The notes under the pieces were generated by a model that was given only the letters and a program-made list of their open reading frames with translations, made no database searches and was not told where the DNA came from. A program made the translations under genes and the position numbers. DNA of 7,789 nucleotides from Bacillota bacterium (GTDB taxonomy: Bacteria; Bacillota; Clostridia; Peptostreptococcales; Anaerovoracaceae): NCBI GenBank assembly GCA_029219125.1, contig JAQXSU010000158.1:1-7789 (forward strand), given 5' to 3'. Shown piece after piece: positions 1-5,232 of the stretch; positions within the stretch are counted from its first letter, which is position 1, and every line of letters starts with the position of its first letter.

Positions 1-1
1 G

Positions 2-469
2 GAAGAGGTGACCATGGGAAGGTTCCGTCAGGATTTGTTCTACCGGATTAATGTATTCCCTATTGAGATTCCACCGATCCGTGAAAGAAAGGCGGATCTG
101 TATTTGCTGATCAACCAGATTCTGAAGAGCGTCTGCGAAAACTACGGTCTGGAGCAAAAGCAGTTTTCCGGTGATGCACTGCAGAAAATGATTTCCTACA
201 ACTGGCCGGGAAATGTGCGGGAACTGGAAAATGCCATTGAACGGGCAGTGACCTTGTGCGAATCCAATATCATCTATTCCGAACATCTGAAAATCGGAAA
301 AGGCAGCATTCCGACCACCATGAAGGAAATGCTGGAGAAAGAAGAAGAACGTATTCTGGAAGTCACCCTGCTGAAATACAATGGTGACAAACAGCTTGCC
401 ATGACGGAGCTGGATATGTCCAGAACTGTTTTCTACGATAAACTGAAAAAATATCACATTAAATTCTGA
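2..469 (+). CDS. Sigma-54-dependent transcriptional activator (enhancer-binding protein), C-terminal part
   Basis: The reading frame is already open at the window edge, so the N-terminal sensor domain, Walker motifs and GAFTGA loop lie outside. The visible 155 residues start in the AAA+ domain. FRQDLFYR (fragment residues 8-15) holds the two arginines that match the R-finger region of PspF-type activators, followed by NVFPIEIPPIRER. WPGNVREL (68-75) is the sensor II motif. Residues about 113-155 form a Fis-type helix-turn-helix (NGDKQLAMTELDMSRTVFYDKLKKY). Such proteins bind upstream sites and hydrolyse ATP to open promoters held by sigma-54 RNA polymerase. Three consensus sigma-54 promoters lie in the next 5.1 kb, which makes this the obvious candidate regulator (inference). 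The effector cannot be told because the sensor domain is missing. The gene ends before a hairpin terminator and is convergent with alr. Confidence 0.97.
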   Translation, partial: EEVTMGRFRQDLFYRINVFPIEIPPIRERKADLYLLINQILKSVCENYGLEQKQFSGDALQKMISYNWPGNVRELENAIERAVTLCESNIIYSEHLKIGKGSIPTTMKEMLEKEEERILEVTLLKYNGDKQLAMTELDMSRTVFYDKLKKYHIKF

Positions 470-493
470 TGAAATTGTGAAATTCTGAAAGAA

Positions 494-533
494 GAAAGTG
501 CAGACGATTTGCCTGCACTTTCGTTTATTTATT
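494..533 (+). terminator. Rho-independent terminator of the activator gene, possibly bidirectional
   Basis: A perfect 10-bp stem, GAAAGTGCAG (494-503) with CTGCACTTTC (513-522), closes a 9-nt loop. It is followed on the + strand by a T-rich run (GTTTATTTATT). It starts 25 bp after the activator stop codon. On the other strand the stem is followed by TTCTTTC, so it may also end the alr transcript, though that tail is weaker. Confidence 0.8.
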
Positions 534-590
534 CGCTTATTTATTCCTTTTTATTCCCGTTTATTCCCGTTTATTTCGCGTTTATTTCAC
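524..590. repeat. Helically phased TTTATT/AATAAA short tandem repeat
   Basis: The motif TTATT recurs with its A at 527, 531, 539, 543, 553, 563, 573 and 584. The last five copies are spaced 10, 10, 10 and 11 bp, close to one helical turn. Two 10-bp units (551-560 and 561-570) are identical (TTATTCCCGT). The array starts right after the hairpin stem, and its last copy contains the alr stop codon (582-584, minus strand). Phased AT tracts can bend DNA. The array also provides the T-rich tail of the terminator. Function is unknown. Confidence 0.7.
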
Positions 591-1697
591 GTATTCTCTT
601 GCCGGACGTTCCAAAATCCGCGCTATGATTTCGTTTTTATTGGAACCTGCCAGCTCGGAAGCTTCCTGGATCGTCATGGATCCGTCGCTGCCGTCTCCGT
701 AGATAATTGCATCCATACCAGGGCATACATTCGGAACATCGGTGACATCTGCCATGCACTGATCCATGCAGATGACGCCTACCAGCGGACATTTTACGCC
801 ATTGATGATCACATAACCCTTATCCCGCATGTTTCTCGGATATCCATCGGCATAGCCGAACGGAATGGTTGCGATAATGCTTTCACGCTGGGCCTTCCAG
901 GCGTAATCATAGCTGAGACCTTCTCCCGGCTGCAGGGTATGAAGCTGGGAAATGGCGCTGTGGAAGGTCATGATCTGCTGTACCGGCAGCTTACCCTTGT
1001 GGAAGCCGATCATACCGTAGATCAGTGCGCCTGGACGAATCATGTTCATGCGGTACTGCGGATAGTCCACACAGGCGATGCTGTCGGCAATATGCTGGTA
1101 ACGGAAGGTGCAGCCCCGTTTTTCGAGGCGGTCGATAAAGCCGGTCAGCAGGCTGTACTGCGCCTCGTCCGCTTCTTCGCCTGCCAGGGCCAGATGGCTG
1201 AAGATGCCTTCTACTTCCACATTTTCCACCTGGAACATCTGATATACGGCTTCTTCATATTCCGGTGTCGGCATGCATCCCAGACGATGGAATCCGGTGT
1301 CCAGTTTTACATGAACCTTTGCTTTCTTTCCTGCTTTTCCTGCCAGTTCTCCGAGAAGCTTTACCTGTTCCAGGGAGAACACAGTCTGGGTAATATTATT
1401 TTCAACGATGTAGTGAAGAAAACGGTCCGGCGTGTGGCCCAGAATGAAAACCGGGTAATCCGGATCTGCTTCCTTCAGGTCCAGTGCTTCACTTAAGGTG
1501 GCAACTGCCAGATAGGTGACGCCGCATTCCATCAGGGTCGGTGCGATGCCTATGGCTCCGTGACCGTAGCCGTTGGCTTTGATAACCGGCATGATGGCCA
1601 CATCTTCACCGACCATTTCGCGAATCAGCTGCATATTGTGCTTCAGCCTGCCCAGATCCACTGTAACGCGGGTATCTCGTACGATTTCTTTTCTCAT
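582..1697 (-). CDS. alr: Alanine racemase (PLP-dependent)
   Basis: Interconverts L- and D-alanine in the cytoplasm using pyridoxal phosphate. The 371-residue length fits the family. Lys40 in VIKANGYGHGA is the PLP-binding catalytic lysine. Tyr263 in GLSYDYAW matches the second catalytic base. KLDTGFHRLG (131-140), IRPGALIYG (220-228), GYADGYPR (281-288) and CMDQ (310-313) are further family motifs. The ATG at 1697 is preferred over an in-frame ATG at 1793 because AGGAGG (1709-1714) lies 11 nt upstream and the conserved fold starts just after it. The gene runs convergent to the activator and divergent from the M19 dipeptidase. A perfect sigma-54 promoter lies about 80 nt upstream. A weak sigma-70-like TATAAA (1781-1786) overlaps its downstream edge. 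Inducible sigma-54 control would suit a catabolic, DadX-like role rather than the housekeeping role, but the sequence alone cannot separate the two. Confidence 0.97.
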   Translation of the reverse strand: MRKEIVRDTRVTVDLGRLKHNMQLIREMVGEDVAIMPVIKANGYGHGAIGIAPTLMECGVTYLAVATLSEALDLKEADPDYPVFILGHTPDRFLHYIVENNITQTVFSLEQVKLLGELAGKAGKKAKVHVKLDTGFHRLGCMPTPEYEEAVYQMFQVENVEVEGIFSHLALAGEEADEAQYSLLTGFIDRLEKRGCTFRYQHIADSIACVDYPQYRMNMIRPGALIYGMIGFHKGKLPVQQIMTFHSAISQLHTLQPGEGLSYDYAWKAQRESIIATIPFGYADGYPRNMRDKGYVIINGVKCPLVGVICMDQCMADVTDVPNVCPGMDAIIYGDGSDGSMTIQEASELAGSNKNEIIARILERPAREYVK

Positions 1698-1736
1698 CTT
1701 GCTTTTTTCCTCCTGAAAAATCCTTGCTGTACGTTT

Positions 1737-1758
1737 TGTCAGATAAGTATGAAAGACA
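1737..1758. promoter_or_regulatory. Candidate operator: TGTC-N14-GACA inverted repeat
   Basis: TGTC (1737-1740) and GACA (1755-1758) form an inverted repeat, with TATG-N5-CATA (1748-1760) overlapping its right half. It lies about 80-100 bp upstream of the -24 element of the M19 promoter, a usual distance for a sigma-54 activator site, and inside the alr leader. No matching copy was found upstream of the spmA promoter, so the assignment is weak. Confidence 0.22.
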
Positions 1759-1788
1759 TAATCATAAACATATCCAGACAGTTTATAA

Positions 1789-1804
1789 TGCAAATCTCAT
1801 GCCA
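1789..1804 (-). promoter_or_regulatory. Sigma-54 (-24/-12) promoter for alr
   Basis: On the minus strand, TGGCATG (1804-1798), N4 AGAT and TTGCA (1793-1789) match the consensus TGGCAYR-N4-TTGCW at every position. The invariant GG (1803-1802) and GC (1791-1790) are separated by exactly 10 bp. The predicted start is near 1778, giving an alr leader of about 80 nt. It shares TGGCATG with two other promoters in the window. Confidence 0.85.
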
Positions 1805-1837
1805 CATCAGACGACCCGTCACACGCCGCAAAATGGT

Positions 1838-1853
1838 TGGCATGATACTTGCT
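1838..1853 (+). promoter_or_regulatory. Sigma-54 (-24/-12) promoter for the M19 dipeptidase operon
   Basis: TGGCATG (1838-1844), N4 ATAC and TTGCT (1849-1853) give GG (1839-1840)-N10-GC (1851-1852), a full consensus match. The predicted start is near 1864, leaving a 40-nt leader with AGGAGG. It lies back to back with the alr promoter, 33 bp between the two -24 ends. That gap holds a GACG-N3-CGTC palindrome (1810-1820). Confidence 0.87.
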
Positions 1854-1903
1854 TTATATTTATTCATATTGATTATTATATCATAGATACAGGAGGATTT
1901 GAA

Positions 1904-2854
1904 ATGAGAATTGTGGATATGCATTGTGATACTTTGATCGAAGGTTGGAGAAAACCGGAGAGAAGTTTCTATGATGGAGAGACTTCCATCAACCTGAAGC
2001 TGCTGAAAGAGCATGACAGCCTGGTGCAGTTTTTTGCTATGTATCTGTCCCGTCAGGAAATGGAGACCATGGATGCCTATGATATCCTGAAAGGCATTTA
2101 CGCTTACTATCAGACGCAGATGGAGCTTCACAAGGATAAGATCCGTCCGGTTTACTCTGTGGAGGATATAAAAAAGAACCAGGAGGCAGGTCTGCTTTCT
2201 TCTCTGCTGACTGTGGAAGACGGCGTGTTCCTGGATGGAAAGATCCAGCGGCTGCAGGAAGCGTATGACATGGGCATCCGGCTGATTACTCTGACCTGGA
2301 ATTTTGAGAATTCTCTTGGCTTCCCATGCAGAGATGATCATGAAGAACACATGAGAGGACTGAAACCGTTTGGTATCGAAGTAGTGGAAAAGATGAACGA
2401 GCTGGGCATGATCATCGACGTTTCCCATCTGTCAGAAGGCGGATTCTATGATGTGGCCAAATACAGCAAAAAACCGTTTGTTGCGTCTCATTCCTGTGCG
2501 AGAGCACTCTGCAACCACAGAAGAAATCTGACCGATGATCAGCTGAAGACCCTGGGCAATGCAGGCGGTGTCGTGGGCATCAATTTTGAGCGCTCCTTCC
2601 TGAAAGAGGGATCGGAGCACGCAACCTTCGATCAGATCATTCAGCACCTGGAATACATGAAGGATAAGGCCGGCATCGACGCCATCGGCTTCGGTTCTGA
2701 CTTTGACGGTATCGAAGATAACGGCGAAGTGGTAAACTACGGCGGTTTTGATCAGCTGATTGAAAGGCTGGAAGGTCACTTTACATATGACGAAATTGAT
2801 AAGATCACGCACCTGAATGCGCTGCGCGTCATGAAGGATGTGTTCGGAAAATAG
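1904..2854 (+). CDS. Dipeptidase, peptidase family M19 (membrane/renal dipeptidase type)
   Basis: A zinc dipeptidase of 316 residues, normal for bacterial M19 enzymes. The expected metal and catalytic residues are present: His7 and Asp9 in DMHCDT, bridging Glu105 in LLTVEDGV, His175 in IDVSHLSE, His196 in VASHSCARAL, and Asp266 in FGSDFDGI. HRRNLTDDQL (205-214) is another family signature. The ATG at 1904 is chosen because AGGAGG (1891-1896) sits 7 nt upstream and the HxD motif follows at once; upstream in-frame starts would add a leader that does not look coding. No signal peptide is visible, so it is probably cytoplasmic. Known M19 enzymes accept dipeptides with a D-residue at the C-terminus, which fits a neighbourhood of alr, VanX and LD-carboxypeptidase. 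Transcription is probably from the sigma-54 site at 1838-1853. A small membrane protein follows 27 bp downstream, probably in the same operon. Confidence 0.95.
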   Translation: MRIVDMHCDTLIEGWRKPERSFYDGETSINLKLLKEHDSLVQFFAMYLSRQEMETMDAYDILKGIYAYYQTQMELHKDKIRPVYSVEDIKKNQEAGLLSSLLTVEDGVFLDGKIQRLQEAYDMGIRLITLTWNFENSLGFPCRDDHEEHMRGLKPFGIEVVEKMNELGMIIDVSHLSEGGFYDVAKYSKKPFVASHSCARALCNHRRNLTDDQLKTLGNAGGVVGINFERSFLKEGSEHATFDQIIQHLEYMKDKAGIDAIGFGSDFDGIEDNGEVVNYGGFDQLIERLEGHFTYDEIDKITHLNALRVMKDVFGK

Positions 2855-2881
2855 GACATAAAAAGGAGAGGAGGAGAGACC

Positions 2882-3085
2882 ATGAAATTTAAGATTCCGG
2901 AGCGGCCTTTTGAGGATCAGGTGAAAAAAGAAATGGATGCCTATAAAAGGAAGCTTGCGGAAGGGAAGACGGAAAACTATGATGAGGAGGAAGAGCGGAA
3001 AAACAGACGGATCCGGGGAGTAATCTTCCTGGTAATCGCCGCTTTTGCGGTTTTCGTCATCACATGGGGAATCCGTGCTTTATGA
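2882..3085 (+). CDS. Small single-pass membrane protein of unknown function
   Basis: This 67-residue protein has a highly charged N-terminal half (residues 1-44, with EEEERKNRRIR just before the membrane) and one hydrophobic segment at about 46-64 (GVIFLVIAAFAVFVITWGI). The arginine- and lysine-rich flank predicts the N-terminus in the cytoplasm. GGAGG (2870-2874) lies 7 nt before the ATG. It begins 27 bp after the M19 dipeptidase stop and ends before a strong terminator, so it is probably the second and last gene of that sigma-54 operon. I do not recognise a family. It might anchor or partner the dipeptidase at the membrane, but only gene order supports that. Confidence 0.8.
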   Translation: MKFKIPERPFEDQVKKEMDAYKRKLAEGKTENYDEEEERKNRRIRGVIFLVIAAFAVFVITWGIRAL

Positions 3086-3103
3086 CATCAGGGGAATGAC
3101 TGC

Positions 3104-3168
3104 AGGAAAGAAAAGGGCTGTCGCATCGGTTGACCGAATTGGTCAACTGCGCGACAGCCTCTTCCTTT
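3104..3168. terminator. Strong bidirectional terminator between convergent genes
   Basis: Outer stem GGCTGTCGC (3116-3124) pairs perfectly with GCGACAGCC (3151-3159). Inner stem GTTGACC (3129-3135) pairs with GGTCAAC (3141-3147) around a GAATT loop. A small asymmetric internal loop separates the stems. A-rich sequence (AGGAAAGAAAAGG) precedes it and TCTTCCTTT follows, so each strand has a pyrimidine-rich tail. It lies between the + operon ending at 3085 and the - gene ending at 3194. Confidence 0.87.
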
Positions 3169-3193
3169 GGAAGATGTATTTGTATGAGTAAGA

Positions 3194-3685
3194 TCATGCT
3201 TTGGAATTTGTTTCTGCACGTGCTGCTTCTGCCATCTTCAGCATGCCGTCATGGATTTTTCTGTACTGGGATGCAGTGATGGAAATCGGATAATAGGTTT
3301 CTGTGGTATCGTCATCCAGGAAGAATACGACCCGACCGCCCAGAAGGCTGTCTTTTTCAGGATCCAGCACAATTCCTTCTCCGTTCTGCAGCTGAATGTC
3401 CATCAGACGGCCAATCCGGAATTTCGGCTGCTTTCCTTTGGAAGGATCCAGATCCGGCAGAATCACCATGTCTGCTTTGATGTCAATTCCTGCCCGGAGT
3501 ACCGACATGAGGATCATGATGGAAAACAGGAACGTAACCGCAAAGACGATAATCGGAATCAGCCAGATTCTGCCTCCATTCAGCTTGAATGCCAGGGAAA
3601 TAGACAGCAGAACGATGTTTGCAGCCACGAATACGGATGCGGCAATGGCACCCCGCTTATTGATCATGGAAAAATGTCCGTTCAA
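3194..3685 (-). CDS. Two-TM membrane protein with soluble C-terminal domain, unknown function
   Basis: A 163-residue protein from the chosen start. Transmembrane segments lie at about 13-33 and 40-63, followed by a roughly 100-residue strand-rich polar domain (VILPDLD, FRIGRLMDIQLQNGEG, RVVFFLDDDTTETYYPI) that looks like a small PH-like domain, and a helical, Ala-rich tail. I do not recognise a named family. The start is not ATG: AGGAGG (3695-3700) lies 9 nt upstream of a TTG at 3685, 3 nt from a TTG at 3691 and 27 nt from the first ATG at 3667, so TTG at 3685 fits best. It is divergent from the small gene at 3764. The layout (two TM segments, then a strand-rich domain) resembles the protein at 4606-5232. 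Confidence 0.82.
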   Translation of the reverse strand: MNGHFSMINKRGAIAASVFVAANIVLLSISLAFKLNGGRIWLIPIIVFAVTFLFSIMILMSVLRAGIDIKADMVILPDLDPSKGKQPKFRIGRLMDIQLQNGEGIVLDPEKDSLLGGRVVFFLDDDTTETYYPISITASQYRKIHDGMLKMAEAARAETNSKA

Positions 3686-3702
3686 ATTCAAATACCTCCT
3701 AC

Positions 3703-3731
3703 TTGATTAAAATATCTATTTCGTATATAAT
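3703..3731 (+). promoter_or_regulatory. Sigma-70-type promoter for the 75-residue protein gene
   Basis: TTGATT (3703-3708), a 17-bp spacer and a perfect TATAAT (3726-3731). The predicted start is near 3738, about 26 nt before the ATG at 3764. Unlike the neighbouring operons, this gene appears to use the housekeeping sigma factor. Confidence 0.75.
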
Positions 3732-3763
3732 GCGGATAGATTCACAAAGAAAGGAATTGCATT

Positions 3764-3991
3764 ATGATTACAAAACTTAAAATTGCTGCAGGTCTTATAT
3801 TGATTGTCGTGTCTTTTATTTATATTTTGCGCCGGCCAGGTGTCAGCATGATGGAATCTCTCATGAACCACCGGCAGGAACAGATGGAAAAGCTGGAACG
3901 TCAGCAGGCCGAAGAGGCACGCCTTGCTGCACAGGATGCGCAGGATGCAGAATCTGACAGCGATTCTCAGTCGCAGGGCTGCTCCGAATAA
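3764..3991 (+). CDS. Small membrane-anchored protein with charged coiled-coil and acidic tail
   Basis: A 75-residue protein with a hydrophobic N-terminal segment (about 5-22, LKIAAGLILIVVSFIYIL) followed by RR, which predicts a signal anchor. Residues about 35-58 are a Glu/Gln/Lys/Arg-rich helix likely to form a coiled coil, and the end is acidic and Ser/Gln-rich (DAESDSDSQSQ). AAGAAAGGA (3747-3755) lies 8 nt upstream of the ATG, and a clear sigma-70 promoter precedes it. No family is recognised. Its last 25 bp overlap, on the opposite strand, the 3' end of the VanX-like gene, and no terminator is visible in between. The strong promoter and ribosome binding site support a real gene. Confidence 0.75.
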   Translation: MITKLKIAAGLILIVVSFIYILRRPGVSMMESLMNHRQEQMEKLERQQAEEARLAAQDAQDAESDSDSQSQGCSE

Positions 3992-4536
3992 CGGGCCGGC
4001 TTAACGTTGTGATCGTAGAAATGCCACCACTCACCATCGTATGGTGTAAAGCCTGCTTTGACCATGATATCACGAAGATACTCGGCGTTCTTCCTTGCCT
4101 CGCCGGTGGTCTTCGGACAGTCAAGGCGGGCTATTTCTGTAAATTCGTCAAATTTACTGGGCATTGGAATGTCCGTGCCGTCGTCAGCAGTCAGCGTGAC
4201 GTCGACACACTGCCCGTTCATATGTGAGTTTTTAAATTCTTTCATGGTTGCCATGTCCGGCGGATATGCGACGAAATTGTTATCCTGCACCAGGTCCCAG
4301 AACCGCTGCTGGGCGCTGACAGGACGGTAGGCATCCCAGATCTTCATTCTGTATCCGTCTTTTTTTGCCAGATTTTTCGCTGTGATTAACTGCTGCGCCG
4401 TATGAATATCGATGTAGCATTCCTGAAAGTCATACACGACGCTTCCCGTGAAGTTATCCGGTGTGGCATAGCGAAGGTCAATGATAAAGTCAGAATCCAG
4501 ATCCAGCAGGCGTACCAGGTTGTTATATTGCTTCAT
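3967..4536 (-). CDS. vanX: D-Ala-D-Ala dipeptidase, VanX/DdpX type (peptidase family M15D)
   Basis: Hydrolyses D-alanyl-D-alanine to two D-Ala. The 189 residues compare with about 200 for VanX. The key residues are all present: Arg71 in DAYRP, zinc ligands His105 and Asp112 in SHMNGQCVD (H-x6-D, as in VanX His116/Asp123), catalytic Glu169 and zinc ligand His172 in EWWH. The N-terminal DFIIDLRYATPDNFTG is also typical. No signal peptide, so cytoplasmic. AAAAGGAG (4549-4556) lies 12 nt before the ATG, a slightly long spacing. It follows the membrane protein gene at 4606-5232 by 69 bp on the same strand. A weak promoter-like pair lies in the gap on the minus strand (TTACAA at 4593-4588, TACATT at 4571-4566), and no sigma-54 site is seen. 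No vanH, vanA or vanRS genes are present, so a chromosomal salvage role like that of E. coli DdpX is more likely than glycopeptide resistance. Confidence 0.93.
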   Translation of the reverse strand: MKQYNNLVRLLDLDSDFIIDLRYATPDNFTGSVVYDFQECYIDIHTAQQLITAKNLAKKDGYRMKIWDAYRPVSAQQRFWDLVQDNNFVAYPPDMATMKEFKNSHMNGQCVDVTLTADDGTDIPMPSKFDEFTEIARLDCPKTTGEARKNAEYLRDIMVKAGFTPYDGEWWHFYDHNVKPARYSEQPCD

Positions 4537-4605
4537 TTCGATTTCTTTCTCCTTTTGTTGTTCTTAATGTAAGTTTGTTCTATTTGTTTGTAAGACTGTT
4601 ATGCC

Positions 4606-5232
4606 CTAGGATGGAATGCCGTGACTTTGCCAGAGCACAAGGAATGCGGTAACCGGCGTGATGCAGTTTACCAGAAACGCATAAACGAAAATTCCGTAAA
4701 AGACAATCAGCAGCTTCCATGGGTTGGAATATCCGATCAGCGTTTTATAGGTCTTAACGACACCCACATCACCGCGTGCAGCCAGAAATCTGTACAGTCT
4801 GTCTATCTCCACTGCATTGACGAATCCCAGACGGTAGAATGGAATTCTGAAGATCGGCGTATCTTTATCGGAATCGACTGTAGTCGTATTGTAGAATTTC
4901 ACGCCGAACCGATCAAAGATGGCGAAGCGGACCTGGGTCAGATCCAGCGTTTTCTCTTTCCGCAGCAGGCGGTTGTGATAGGTCAGGGTACTGGCATCAT
5001 ATTCGCTGTAGCAGAATTTATATCCGAAGAACAGCGCAATGATCACGGCGAATACGACCAGATAAATCAGAAAGGTCATCAGCGGGCGGACATTTTCATA
5101 ATATCCTTCTACTTTAAAGATCATGATTTCTGCAATGACACCGAAGTTCAGCAGCACGTAGAAAAAAATGGCCAGATACATGATCTGTCGGACGATGGTA
5201 GGGTAGGTGTATGTGATTCTCAGTTTGTTCAT
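4606..5232 (-). CDS. Three-TM membrane protein with central PH-like domain, unknown function
   Basis: A 208-residue protein with transmembrane segments at about 15-37, 50-70 and 172-198. Between the second and third is a strand-rich domain of about 95 residues (YSEYDASTLTYHNRLLRKEKTLDLTQVRFA ... PIFRIPFYRLGF), which resembles bacterial PH-like membrane proteins with the pattern 'strand, RKEKTLDLTQV, strand'. The family call is tentative. AAAGGAG (5239-5245) sits 6 nt before the ATG. It is the first gene of a probable two-gene minus-strand unit with the VanX-type dipeptidase, 69 bp downstream. The hydrophobic C-terminus (YGIFVYAFLVNCITPVTAFLVLW) may be a long hairpin or a single helix. Its role beside a D-Ala-D-Ala dipeptidase is unknown. 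Confidence 0.85.
   Translation of the reverse strand: MNKLRITYTYPTIVRQIMYLAIFFYVLLNFGVIAEIMIFKVEGYYENVRPLMTFLIYLVVFAVIIALFFGYKFCYSEYDASTLTYHNRLLRKEKTLDLTQVRFAIFDRFGVKFYNTTTVDSDKDTPIFRIPFYRLGFVNAVEIDRLYRFLAARGDVGVVKTYKTLIGYSNPWKLLIVFYGIFVYAFLVNCITPVTAFLVLWQSHGIPS

Noticed and set aside
498..1496. A 332-codon open frame on the + strand opposite alr
   Set aside because: It has no protein-like family features, lies fully antisense to alr with intact catalytic motifs, and has no ribosome binding site. It is a shadow of the alr codon pattern.
1724..1903. N-terminal extension of the M19 dipeptidase by 60 residues
   Set aside because: The stretch covers both sigma-54 promoters and has no good ribosome binding site, whereas AGGAGG sits 7 nt before the ATG at 1904, just ahead of the HxD metal motif.
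3967..4536. Part of a vancomycin resistance cassette
   Set aside because: No vanH, vanA/B ligase, vanY or vanRS genes are present. A lone VanX homolog beside peptidase genes fits chromosomal salvage better.
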